Source: an uncultured Actinomycetes bacterium (lineage in GTDB: Bacteria; Actinomycetota; Actinomycetes; Nanopelagicales; Nanopelagicaceae). Taken from it: a DNA stretch of 14,498 bases. The stretch covers positions 1 to 14,498 of the forward strand of contig CAITFY010000164.1 of the NCBI GenBank assembly GCA_903891755.1, written 5' to 3'. Positions 1-6,562 of this stretch are shown here, piece by piece. Below the pieces are notes generated by a model that searched no databases, was not told the origin of the DNA, and saw nothing but the letters and a program-made list of their open reading frames with translations. The position numbers and the translations under genes were made by a program. How positions within the stretch are numbered: position 1 is the stretch's first letter; each line of letters begins with the position of its first letter.

Positions 1-12
1 AGTAAGAAAATT

Positions 13-85
13 GGGGCTGTGGCGCAGCTGGTAGCGCACTTGCATGGCATGCAAGGGGTCAGGGGTTCAAATCCCCTCAGCTCCA
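13..85 (+). tRNA. tRNA-Ala, anticodon GGC
   Basis: A complete 73-nt cloverleaf can be folded by eye. The 7-bp acceptor stem pairs 13-19 with 78-84 and contains one G-U pair. The D stem is GCGC/GCGC (22-25 with 34-37). The anticodon stem CTTGC/GCAAG (39-43, 51-55) encloses the loop ATGGCAT, so the anticodon at 46-48 is GGC, which reads the Ala codon GCC. The T stem AGGGG/CCCCT encloses a TTCAAAT loop. The discriminator base is A85, and CCA is not encoded. An insertion sequence begins only three bases downstream. Confidence 0.96.
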
Positions 86-88
86 CTC

Positions 89-136
89 TGTGATGTGTCG
101 GGACATATGTCTCTCATGTCGCGGGACATATGTCTC
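89..136 (+). repeat. Left terminal inverted repeat of the IS with two motif copies
   Basis: This end starts TGTGATGTG and holds two copies of GGGACATATGTCTC, at 100-113 and 123-136, exactly 23 bp apart. Each copy contains the perfect 10-bp palindrome GACATATGTC. Two copies about two helical turns apart suggest paired transposase-binding sites; that role is inferred. Confidence 0.8.
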
Positions 137-141
137 CCTTT

Positions 142-1347
142 CTATTTTGGTTTCCTAGTTCTTTTGGTTTCTTCATCCACCAAAAAGTTGGTCCAATAAA
201 CACGCGCTGGCTCAATCGTGTGTTTTGAAAGAACCTCACCAGTTGTCTTTTCGATTACTGAAACTCTGTAGTGGTCGACTACAACAAATACTTTCTTGAA
301 ATGATGCTCAATTCCAACGCCAAGGTGATGCATCTTGCCCGCTCTGCGAAGTGAAAGTTTTCCAAACTGGTCAACGCTGTCGTGGCGTACTCGATAGTGC
401 TCCTTGTCCTTTGCAACTTTAGGTGTTGCTTTGATCGTTGCCTCATATGAACTCTGCGGAGTTCGCATTTCGAGAGCCTTGTGGGGCCTCTTGGTGTTAT
501 AGATAATGCGGAACTCATCAAGTTGGCGTTGCAACTCTTTGAGATCCTTCGCCGCTTCCTGCTCTGATAGCCACTTCTTGAGGGTCTGATGAAAGCGCTC
601 GATCTTGCCTTGAGTCTCTGGATGACCGGGAGAGCCATTCTTCTGGACGATATCTAACTCTGAGAGCAGATATTCAAAACCATTCTTTCCTTTAACAAAC
701 CGTCCTGTGTAGACGATGCCGTTATCAGTCAGAGTTGAAAACGGTGTTCCATACTCATTTCGGCATTCATTGAAGGTATCAGTCACGATCTTGCCAGTGA
801 TGGCTTTAAAGACAGAACAGTGCAACAGAAGCCTTGAGTGATCGTCCAGCCAGTTGATAATTTCGACATCACTGCCATCTCTAAGACGCCAATGAGTGAA
901 ATCAGATTGCCAGGTCTCATTCGGCTGCACCGCTTCAAAGCGAGTGATGTAAGCCTTGGGACGCTTGGATGGGGTGGGTGTTACTAGCCCTGCACATCGC
1001 AATATGCGCCAGATGGTGGAGAGCGCTGGAACATGTAACTTCGCCTCACCTAAGTGCCAAGCAATAGAGGCAGCCCCGGCATCTAAACCTTGCGCAAGTA
1101 GCTCAGTGCGAAGCCGGATGATCCCATTTCGAAGTTCTGGCGTGAGAGCTCTGGGATTGCTCCTAGGCCTGCGACTTTTGGGCTCTAGCGCCTCAAGCCC
1201 GCCGGCCCTGTAGGCAAGCAGAAGGCGATGAACATGTCGACGGCTCATCCCAAAGCGCAGCGCAGCCTGCGAGGGGGTGAGACCATCATGTAGAACGCTC
1301 AAGACAATGACTTGGGGCAGGGAGTTAGGACGAGGACTCTGTGACAT
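142..1347 (-). CDS. IS481-family transposase (DDE / integrase core)
   Basis: This 401-residue protein would catalyse cut-and-strand-transfer of the surrounding IS. The N-terminus (about residues 10-60) is a helix-turn-helix region with the pattern LTPSQAALRFGMSRRHVHRL. An rve integrase core follows: the first catalytic Asp in ETWQSDFTHW (D149), the second in LTDNGIVYTG (D208), and the Glu in the GKIERFH motif (E250). A basic C-terminal part follows, with YNTKRPHKALEMRTP, typical of the family. All three acidic residues are present and the length is normal, so the enzyme looks intact. The ATG at 1347 has AAGGG immediately upstream, which is very close for a ribosome site, and TTTAAT just before it could be a -10 element. 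The gene ends shortly before the left IS end. Confidence 0.93.
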   Translation of the reverse strand: MSQSPRPNSLPQVIVLSVLHDGLTPSQAALRFGMSRRHVHRLLLAYRAGGLEALEPKSRRPRSNPRALTPELRNGIIRLRTELLAQGLDAGAASIAWHLGEAKLHVPALSTIWRILRCAGLVTPTPSKRPKAYITRFEAVQPNETWQSDFTHWRLRDGSDVEIINWLDDHSRLLLHCSVFKAITGKIVTDTFNECRNEYGTPFSTLTDNGIVYTGRFVKGKNGFEYLLSELDIVQKNGSPGHPETQGKIERFHQTLKKWLSEQEAAKDLKELQRQLDEFRIIYNTKRPHKALEMRTPQSSYEATIKATPKVAKDKEHYRVRHDSVDQFGKLSLRRAGKMHHLGVGIEHHFKKVFVVVDHYRVSVIEKTTGEVLSKHTIEPARVYWTNFLVDEETKRTRKPK

Positions 1348-1365
1348 CCCTTATTAAACCCGCTA

Positions 1366-1415
1366 GAGAGACATATCTCTCGACACATGAGAGACATAAG
1401 TCGTGGAACAGGACA
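1366..1415 (-). repeat. Right terminal inverted repeat of the IS
   Basis: Two copies of GAGAGACATA start at 1366 and 1389, again 23 bp apart, mirroring the left end. The terminus is GGACA at 1411-1415. Read on the minus strand it matches 24 of the first 31 bases of the left end. Confidence 0.8.
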
Positions 1416-1455
1416 CCTTCAAGCGCACCAGTCAGAATTTTCAAGAATCGAAGAA

Positions 1456-1486
1456 GGCTCCAAGTCATTCACTGGGAGCCCCTTTT
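1456..1486 (+). terminator. Probable intrinsic terminator
   Basis: A 6-bp GC-rich stem, GGCTCC (1456-1461) with GGAGCC (1475-1480), has a 13-nt loop and is followed by CC and TTTT. It lies right of the IS and before the promoter of the secreted-protein gene. The simplest reading is that it once lay about 40 bp downstream of tRNA-Ala and was pushed away by the IS. The T-run is short, so the call is moderate. Confidence 0.5.
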
Positions 1487-1500
1487 GCATCCGTCTGACG

Positions 1501-1513
1501 TAAAATAGACTCT
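1501..1513 (+). promoter_or_regulatory. Putative -10 element and start point for the secreted-protein gene
   Basis: TAAAAT at 1501-1506 would place the transcription start at 1513, which is a TTG codon in frame with the downstream gene. No good -35 box and no Shine-Dalgarno sequence are visible. Translation may therefore start leaderless at TTG 1513 or at ATG 1534. Confidence 0.4.
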
Positions 1514-1533
1514 TGGTCCATTACCCTTACCGA

Positions 1534-3453
1534 ATGAAAAGATTCAGAATCTTCGCGGTAGCCATTTTGGCAGTCTCCCTCGTTTCGCCATCGGCCGCTC
1601 AGGCAGCGGGGATTCCACTCTCTCACTGTGAAACGACAACCGGCAATCTACCTCCAGCTAACGGGGCAACTTCTTGGACTGCCAATGGCGTATGCAACGA
1701 TTTAATTGATTCTGTAGGTGGTCGAACTTTCTTTTTTCAGGAGAATCGAACAGCGGAAAATCCAAAGGATCACTCATTCATCTATTGGACGGAGCTTTAC
1801 GTTCAAGATGCTTCGGAAAAATGGGTAGATCTCGGAAAAGCTCCAGCACTTGTCAACGGATTTGGGTCAAACACGAATTTCACCAACTTTGTTGAGACCC
1901 CTCAAGGACTTTATCTCGGTGGAATATTCTCGGCTAAAGATATCGGTATTTGTGGTCAAGGTTTCTGTAAAACCATTAATCAATATGAAACTTTAAAAAT
2001 TGATGCATCAAACCATGTTTCAAAATTTACCCTCCCTTCACTCCCTGGAGTAGATAAATCACCCGGAACTCCTTTCGCATCCGGAACTCCCAACCTAATA
2101 TATTTTGCACAGACGCAAGGCTTAATTACTACCTTTGGGAAGCCGGGCATCTGGACATCGTCTGGGAAGAGAGTTAAGAAAGGAACTGCTGCTCTCTTTT
2201 ATTCTCTAGATCTCACTACGAATAAATTGACGGCACTTCCACAGCTGACCTCGATCGCCACGGAATTGGGTTTACCACCAATCGCGTCATATGCCAATTC
2301 GATTCTTCTGTTCAATCCCGAAAGTATCAAAATATTCCAGCTCTTCCCGTCCGGAAAAATGAGCAATCTGGATTGGAATACAAATGAGATTTACCAACAA
2401 ATTAAAGATGGAATAGTAGCTACCGTCCAAAATACGAATTCAATAATATTTCATATGAGCAATGGGCAGAATCAAACTTGCGATTATGCAGGAGCAAAGA
2501 CAGGCTTGCCGGCCGATAATAAAGACATAAATTTCGACTCATCATCTTTGAGCGGCTCCACGACTGAGAATACCGTTTCGATTCCTTTCCATTTAGGTTT
2601 CACTGATCAAGATAATTTTGTCCACATTAATCCAGATTGCTCTTCGAGCATCAATGATTTCGGGAGCGATACTTCAGCCACTCAAAAATTCTTGGACAAT
2701 ATTTCACATGAAGTGAGCGGTCAGGCTCGAAAAGGTGAGATTCTGAGGATGTTTACCCCCGATGGATTTGTCTTCGACAATGTGTTAGCCGCGTCTTATC
2801 AAGCCGATGGCTTGACCACGGCTGGATATACAGGACCTCGAGTTGTCTGTACGGTAGATCAATCAAAGGTCGCGAAAATGGTTAGTGGAGTCTTCTCCGG
2901 TAAGAATTACGTTGAGTGGAAGGTAAATTCAGGAACCCTAGGGAGTGACTGCAAATATCCTGGCCCACAGAAGTTCAAGATTGGTAATGAGGTCTTCGCG
3001 ATCTCCGTGCACTATGTGCCGATTGAGCAGATAGCAACCCCAACACCAAGCGCCGCTGCGAGAAACCCAATTATTCAACCTGCGGGTATTGGAGATCCAA
3101 AGTGGCCAGCAAAGTGTCCTGCTGTGATGGACACTGTCGGTGGTACTCAACCCAAGATCTCTGGCTTCAAATTCGATGGCTCCGGCGGAGAGAATTACAT
3201 GCGTCTGGTTGATGGTGGTTCTACAGCTGTCACTTCAACGGGAAATGTTCTTGGATGTTACGCCGACATTCCTTCTCTTAATGGACCACAAGCGAATGCG
3301 TGGCATATTGGAACTATCAACCGAGATGCCAATGGCTATTACTGGCTCAACGCTGCTGGAGTTCGATGGGGACTGACCCTATCCGGGACAATTCTCATTA
3401 CAGATAAGGCCAATCCTTATTACGCGACAGGCCATCAGTTCATCACCTATTGA
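1534..3453 (+). CDS. Secreted protein of unknown function
   Basis: The 639-residue product is not recognised as any named family. A clear Sec signal peptide is present: a basic start (MKRFR), a hydrophobic stretch to about residue 18, and a signal peptidase I site after AAQA (residue 24). There is no lipobox and no other obvious membrane segment, so the protein is probably released or wall-associated. The bulk (about 25-500) is polar, beta-rich-looking and Asn/Ser/Thr-rich, with scattered cysteines including GICGQGFCKT. A Thr/Pro/Ala linker (TPTPSAAARNP, about 506-516) precedes a C-terminal domain of about 110 residues starting near the CPAVMDTVGG segment. That segment resembles CNDLIDSVGG near the mature N-terminus, hinting at a repeated module. 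An in-frame TTG at 1513 would add seven residues; the ATG was preferred because it gives a classic signal peptide, but neither start has a ribosome site. The gene stands alone on this strand after the IS. Confidence 0.75.
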   Translation: MKRFRIFAVAILAVSLVSPSAAQAAGIPLSHCETTTGNLPPANGATSWTANGVCNDLIDSVGGRTFFFQENRTAENPKDHSFIYWTELYVQDASEKWVDLGKAPALVNGFGSNTNFTNFVETPQGLYLGGIFSAKDIGICGQGFCKTINQYETLKIDASNHVSKFTLPSLPGVDKSPGTPFASGTPNLIYFAQTQGLITTFGKPGIWTSSGKRVKKGTAALFYSLDLTTNKLTALPQLTSIATELGLPPIASYANSILLFNPESIKIFQLFPSGKMSNLDWNTNEIYQQIKDGIVATVQNTNSIIFHMSNGQNQTCDYAGAKTGLPADNKDINFDSSSLSGSTTENTVSIPFHLGFTDQDNFVHINPDCSSSINDFGSDTSATQKFLDNISHEVSGQARKGEILRMFTPDGFVFDNVLAASYQADGLTTAGYTGPRVVCTVDQSKVAKMVSGVFSGKNYVEWKVNSGTLGSDCKYPGPQKFKIGNEVFAISVHYVPIEQIATPTPSAAARNPIIQPAGIGDPKWPAKCPAVMDTVGGTQPKISGFKFDGSGGENYMRLVDGGSTAVTSTGNVLGCYADIPSLNGPQANAWHIGTINRDANGYYWLNAAGVRWGLTLSGTILITDKANPYYATGHQFITY

Positions 3454-3569
3454 TTCCATGGACCTTGATCAACAGTCCGGCAGAAGAGAAAGAGGTATCC
3501 AGAAAACACGGGCTCCGGGCGTTCCAACCTTTCACTTAAGCACCAAAGACCTTCCATTTCTCGTTCTCT

Positions 3570-3602
3570 TATGATTGGCTTTGGCCACGTCTAGTGAGAG
3601 GG
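3570..3602 (+). promoter_or_regulatory. Promoter -10 box and ribosome binding site for the 3610 gene
   Basis: TATGAT at 3570-3575 is a strong -10 match, without a recognisable -35. GAGAGG at 3597-3602 lies 7 bp before the ATG and is a good Shine-Dalgarno sequence. Unlike several other transcripts in the window, this one would carry a leader of about 28 nt. Confidence 0.5.
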
Positions 3603-3609
3603 ATTCACA

Positions 3610-3939
3610 ATGGGTAAGCGAGTGTTTGCTAATTACTACTATCGAGTCAAGTTTGGGCAATACGCAAAGGCAAATAAGTATTTTGAAGAAATAAAGGCTG
3701 AGGCGCTTAAACTCGGTATTAGTGATGTACTGATGGGAACAGTTGAGATTGGGCAGAACTCGCCATCAACCTACTTCTCACTCATTTTTGAAAGCGCTGA
3801 TGCTTACGGTCGGCAGTGGGGCGGCGGATCAGAGTATGAAGCTAAGAGCGCGGCTTGGGTTGCGCTATGGAAACGAATTAGCGAAGAAGAGAATCAGGTC
3901 ATAGAACGTGTGGGATCAGACCTGATTTACGAGAAATAA
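3610..3939 (+). CDS. Small conserved-looking protein, possible dimeric alpha-beta barrel fold
   Basis: This 109-residue protein has no signal peptide or membrane segment and is presumably cytoplasmic. Its pattern is a beta strand (FANYYYRVKFG), a helix (YAKANKYFEEIKAEALKLG), two strands (VLMGTVEIGQ and YFSLIFESAD), then a helix rich in Trp, Ala and Glu. That order resembles ferredoxin-like dimeric alpha-beta barrel proteins such as the NIPSNAP, EthD and ABM types. No catalytic residues can be assigned and the family assignment is tentative. A good Shine-Dalgarno sequence fixes the start. The next gene, a SnoaL-like protein, begins 53 bp downstream on the same strand. The two probably share a transcript, and both folds are common in small-molecule-binding proteins. 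Confidence 0.7.
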   Translation: MGKRVFANYYYRVKFGQYAKANKYFEEIKAEALKLGISDVLMGTVEIGQNSPSTYFSLIFESADAYGRQWGGGSEYEAKSAAWVALWKRISEEENQVIERVGSDLIYEK

Positions 3940-3992
3940 AAACTAAGCCATCCATAATTTAACCTGAAGGAACAACAGAGAAGAGAGAAAAT

Positions 3993-4367
3993 ATGAGTGT
4001 TGAACTAGAGAATATTGTCACTCAAATGTTTAAGTCCTTAGACGACCTAGACGCACCAAATGTCGTGAAATGGTTCGCGCATGATATTCAAATGGTTGAG
4101 GAAATTTCAGGAAAATGGACTCGTGGGAAAAATCATGCCGAGAAAGCTTTTACTGATTCACTTCAAGTGGTCTCTGACATTCACTCAAAAATCTCAGAGT
4201 TCTACACGGTTATGACAGATGAGACGGCTCTGCTCACATGCCTGTTAACTCAGACCTACATCTATCAAGGTAATCCGGTTTCATTAGTTGCCCCTACAAC
4301 CGTTGCTTTTCGACGGGAAAATGGTGAGTGGAAGATAATTCTGCTCCACTCCCTTCCTCTTGCATAA
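3993..4367 (+). CDS. SnoaL-like / NTF2-like domain protein
   Basis: The 124-residue product has the arrangement of the NTF2-like superfamily (SnoaL-type). An N-terminal helix (ENIVTQMFKSLDDLD) is followed by NVVKWFAHDIQMVEE, the usual 'size and burden' segment. A GKWTRGKNHAEKAF helix comes next, then long strands ending in TTVAFRRENGEWKIILLHS, the typical closing hairpin. Members form cone-shaped pockets and include enzymes, binding proteins and many proteins of unknown role. No catalytic set can be named here, so the substrate is unknown. The start ATG is preceded by a purine-rich AGAGAGAAA run rather than a clear Shine-Dalgarno sequence. The gene is probably co-transcribed with the 3610 gene. 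A degenerate tRNA-like sequence begins 20 bp after its stop. Confidence 0.78.
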   Translation: MSVELENIVTQMFKSLDDLDAPNVVKWFAHDIQMVEEISGKWTRGKNHAEKAFTDSLQVVSDIHSKISEFYTVMTDETALLTCLLTQTYIYQGNPVSLVAPTTVAFRRENGEWKIILLHSLPLA

Positions 4368-4387
4368 GTGCGAAGAAAGCGCTCCTG

Positions 4388-4473
4388 GGGCCTATAGCTC
4401 AGCCGGTGGAGCATCGAACTTTTAATCCGCCTGACTAACGGAAGGTCTGTGCGTTCGATTCTCACCAGTCGCA
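4388..4473 (+). pseudogene. Degenerate tRNA-Lys-like sequence (anticodon UUU) with about 12 extra bases
   Basis: The 5' half is strongly tRNA-like: GGGCCTA, TA, a perfect D arm GCTC/GAGC (4397-4400, 4409-4412), then TCGAA and the loop CTTTTAA (4419-4425), giving anticodon TTT (Lys). The T loop TTCGATT lies at 4454-4460 in a stem with one mismatch. Two things are wrong. About 12 extra bases (4430-4441) interrupt the 3' strand of the anticodon stem; removing them restores TCCGA and a normal AGGTC variable loop. The 3' acceptor strand CAGTCGC pairs with GGGCCTA at only 4 of 7 positions. The extra bases can also form a second hairpin (4426-4442) with loop CTGACTA, which would show a GAC anticodon. 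It is probably non-functional or chimeric. Confidence 0.6.
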
Positions 4474-4539
4474 TACCCGTGGGGTGATTTCCTCCTAGTC
4501 AGTGGGGGTCACTTCTCACGATGCCATCTGATTACCTTC

Positions 4540-4554
4540 TATGCTTAGCGCATA
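4540..4554 (+). promoter_or_regulatory. Putative -10 element for the MFS transporter gene
   Basis: TATGCT at 4540-4545 would start transcription near 4552, giving a leader of about three bases before ATG 4555. No Shine-Dalgarno sequence is visible, in keeping with a near-leaderless mRNA. Confidence 0.4.
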
Positions 4555-5760
4555 ATGATTTCCTCAGCGCAATCGACGAGCAGTAAATTACCCGCGGGAC
4601 TTTATGCGATTGGACTTGGCGGAGTTGCGATTGGACTCACGGAATTCGCGATCGCTGGACTGCTACCAATCATCGCCCATGATTTAGACGTTTCCACTTC
4701 GAAGTCGGGAGTTTTAGTTTCCGGATATGCGGCCGCTGTCGCAGTCGGCGGGGTATTTCTTACGGCGCTGCTTGGAAAGTTTGACCGCAAGAAAACTTTG
4801 ATCGGCGTGATGCTTTTATTTGCTTTCGGAAATCTCGTTTCAGCTCTCTCACACTCTTTTGGACTCATGCTTCTCGGTCGTTGTTTATCAGGACTTTGTC
4901 ACGGCGCCTTCTTTGGAATAGGCGCGGTTGTGGCCGTCAACCTAGTTTCTAAGGAACGTAGGAGTACCGCGATTTCGATCATGTTTGGTGGAATCACTGT
5001 GGCGAACGTCCTCGGAGTTCCATTTGGAGCGTGGATTGGCCAACGATATGGGTGGCGAGCGGCGCTCATGGTCATCGTCTTTATAGCCGCGTGTGCACTC
5101 GTTGGTTTAGTTATATTCCTGCCTCATACTCTTGGAAGAGAACACTTAGCCACAAAACTTCCGCTCCGCACCGAACTCCAGATATTCCGCAACAAGCAGG
5201 TTTGGCTTTCATTGCTGATGACCATCTTTGGCTTCGGTGGAATGTTTGGCGCCTATACCTACATCGTCTTCACCCTTGAGGATGTATCGAAATTCGCGGT
5301 ATCTACGGTTCCATCGCTGCTTCTGCTATTTGGTCTAGGCGTATTCGTTGGGAATTTCTTTGGTGGGAAGTTAGCTGACTGGAAACTCAATCGCGCGCTA
5401 TCCATCGAAATGCTGCTGCTAACTCTGGTTTTGTTCACCTTTAGCCTGACGGCTCCTAACAAGATCTGTGCGATATTCGCTCTCTTCTTCATGGGTGCCT
5501 TCGGTTTTGCTCAATCGGCGGCTTTGCAAATGCGAGTGATGCACTATGCGCATGAAGCACCCGTAATCGCTTCGGGAGCGAACATCACCTCTTTCAATCT
5601 TGGAAATGCTCTTGGCGCTTGGCTAGGTGGTTGGTTAATTTCACTCAACTTGGGTTATGCATCACCACTTTGGGGTGGGGCAGCAATCACAGGAGTGGCG
5701 CTATTGGCTTTTGCAGTTTCGTATTTCACTGGGCGCCATCAAGAAAACTGGATGGATTAG
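4555..5760 (+). CDS. MFS transporter, DHA1 (AraJ/YdhP-like) family
   Basis: This 401-residue integral membrane protein has about 12 hydrophobic segments, the usual major facilitator length. Family signatures are clear: GLTEFAIAGLLPIIAHDL in TM1 (residues 27-44), typical of the AraJ/YdhP/chloramphenicol-efflux branch; a motif A loop LGKFDRKKTL after TM2 (about 73-82); motif B around R109 (LLGRCLSGLCHGAFFG); and a glycine-rich motif C-like segment GGITVANVLGVPFGAWIG (145-162) in TM5. Members are proton-coupled exporters of drugs or of sugars and other metabolites. The substrate cannot be read from the sequence. The gene has its own putative promoter and ends 28 bp from the stop of the convergent permease operon. 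The start ATG was chosen because it directly follows the -10-like element. Confidence 0.9.
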   Translation: MISSAQSTSSKLPAGLYAIGLGGVAIGLTEFAIAGLLPIIAHDLDVSTSKSGVLVSGYAAAVAVGGVFLTALLGKFDRKKTLIGVMLLFAFGNLVSALSHSFGLMLLGRCLSGLCHGAFFGIGAVVAVNLVSKERRSTAISIMFGGITVANVLGVPFGAWIGQRYGWRAALMVIVFIAACALVGLVIFLPHTLGREHLATKLPLRTELQIFRNKQVWLSLLMTIFGFGGMFGAYTYIVFTLEDVSKFAVSTVPSLLLLFGLGVFVGNFFGGKLADWKLNRALSIEMLLLTLVLFTFSLTAPNKICAIFALFFMGAFGFAQSAALQMRVMHYAHEAPVIASGANITSFNLGNALGAWLGGWLISLNLGYASPLWGGAAITGVALLAFAVSYFTGRHQENWMD

Positions 5761-5773
5761 ATCTGTAAAGATC
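5760..5773. other. Small hairpin between convergent genes
   Basis: GATCT and AGATC (5760-5764, 5769-5773) form a perfect 5-bp stem with a GTAA loop, a GNRA-type tetraloop in RNA. It overlaps the last base of the MFS stop codon. No T-run follows on either strand, so it is at best a weak bidirectional terminator. Confidence 0.25.
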
Positions 5774-5788
5774 AACGTCGTTGACCTA

Positions 5789-6562
5789 CTAACCAGTCAC
5801 TGCACCGCTAAATATTCCTCTTTCGATTGCCTGTTGAGAGAGCAGGTACACCCCAAGAATTGGAATCAACATTAAGACCCCCACTATTGCGGTACTGCTG
5901 CCATACAACAGTTCTAGTCCCATAGGTAGTGTGTAATGGCGCGTATCGTTGAGTAAAACTTTGGGTAACTGGTAACTGTTCCAAAGATTTAGGAACGAGA
6001 AGAAAATTACAACAGACCACAGTGAGCGTGAGAGCGGAATTCCAAGATGCCAGAACAACCCCCAATCACCCAATCCATCAATTCGCCCCATGCCTATCAA
6101 GTCCCCAGGCATGGCAGAGACGAAATATAGATACGAGAGAAAAGTGCCAAAAGGGTAGTAGGAGCTGGCAATTATCAGTCCCCAAATGTTGTCAGTTAAA
6201 TGAACCTTGTCCACCAGCACATAAAGGGGGAGAGCCATGGCGGTTATAGGAATTAACATGGTTACTAGAGTTATGAAAAGTAAGAATTTACGAAAAGGAA
6301 TTACCAGAATTGCTAGAACAAATCCGGCAGTAACGCTGCTGATTACTGATAGTCCAAGTGCGGTCAGGGAAAAAAGCAACGAATTCTTCAGCCAAGCCAG
6401 AACAATTCCATTTTGATTCATAAAAACAAATCTGGTGCTGAGAATGTATTGTGGTCCCGCCTGTCGTATTAACCATATAAAGGGCAGTAAAACAAAAATT
6501 GTCAGCGCCCAAAGTGTCAGGTTTATGAACCTGGAATTACGCTTTTCGATTCGGCTACTCAT
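5789..6562 (-). CDS. Carbohydrate ABC transporter permease, MalG/UgpE-type
   Basis: This 257-residue inner-membrane permease is the second gene of a two-permease operon. It has about six hydrophobic helices. The central MetI-like region includes MLIPITAMALPLYVLVDKV and DNIWGLIIASS, typical of the MalG branch of sugar (CUT1) importers. The cytoplasmic EAA loop, which docks the ATPase, is present at about residues 156-176 as IGMGRIDGLGDWGLFWHLGI. It keeps the core R-I-D-G but lacks the usual Glu-Ala-Ala start. The ATG at 6562 overlaps the TAA of the upstream permease gene by one base (TAATG), so translation is probably coupled. No binding protein or ATPase gene adjoins it. The substrate is unknown, probably a saccharide or polyol. 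Confidence 0.88.
   Translation of the reverse strand: MSSRIEKRNSRFINLTLWALTIFVLLPFIWLIRQAGPQYILSTRFVFMNQNGIVLAWLKNSLLFSLTALGLSVISSVTAGFVLAILVIPFRKFLLFITLVTMLIPITAMALPLYVLVDKVHLTDNIWGLIIASSYYPFGTFLSYLYFVSAMPGDLIGMGRIDGLGDWGLFWHLGIPLSRSLWSVVIFFSFLNLWNSYQLPKVLLNDTRHYTLPMGLELLYGSSTAIVGVLMLIPILGVYLLSQQAIERGIFSGAVTG

Larger units (their letters stand above)
89..1415 (-). mobile_element. IS481-family insertion sequence, 1327 bp
   Basis: The element is bounded by imperfect terminal inverted repeats that begin TGT and end ACA. Aligning the first 31 bases of the left end with the reverse complement of the right end gives 24 matches, including an uninterrupted TATGTCTCTCATGT. One transposase gene fills the interior on the minus strand. 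No convincing target-site duplication flanks it: the left flank ends CCACTC and the right flank begins CCTTCA. Either the duplication has decayed, the ends have recombined, or the true boundaries differ by a few bases. The intact reading frame suggests a fairly recent insertion. Confidence 0.85.

Noticed and set aside
279..638. A 119-codon minus-strand frame inside the transposase gene
   Set aside because: It is out of frame with the intact transposase, which carries all catalytic motifs. It is not needed as a frameshift partner, since IS481 elements use a single gene.
89..1415. A genomic island or integrase-type attachment site at tRNA-Ala
   Set aside because: The inserted DNA is a DDE-transposase IS with terminal inverted repeats. 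No tyrosine recombinase gene and no duplicated tRNA 3' end were seen.
4265..4474. A 69-codon minus-strand frame over the end of the SnoaL-like gene and the tRNA-like sequence
   Set aside because: It spans a tRNA-like region antisense and resembles no protein family; the frame is incidental.
5760..5773. Hairpin with a GTAA loop as a strong bidirectional terminator
   Set aside because: The stem is only 5 bp, AT-containing and lacks a T-run on either side, so it is listed only as a weak structure.
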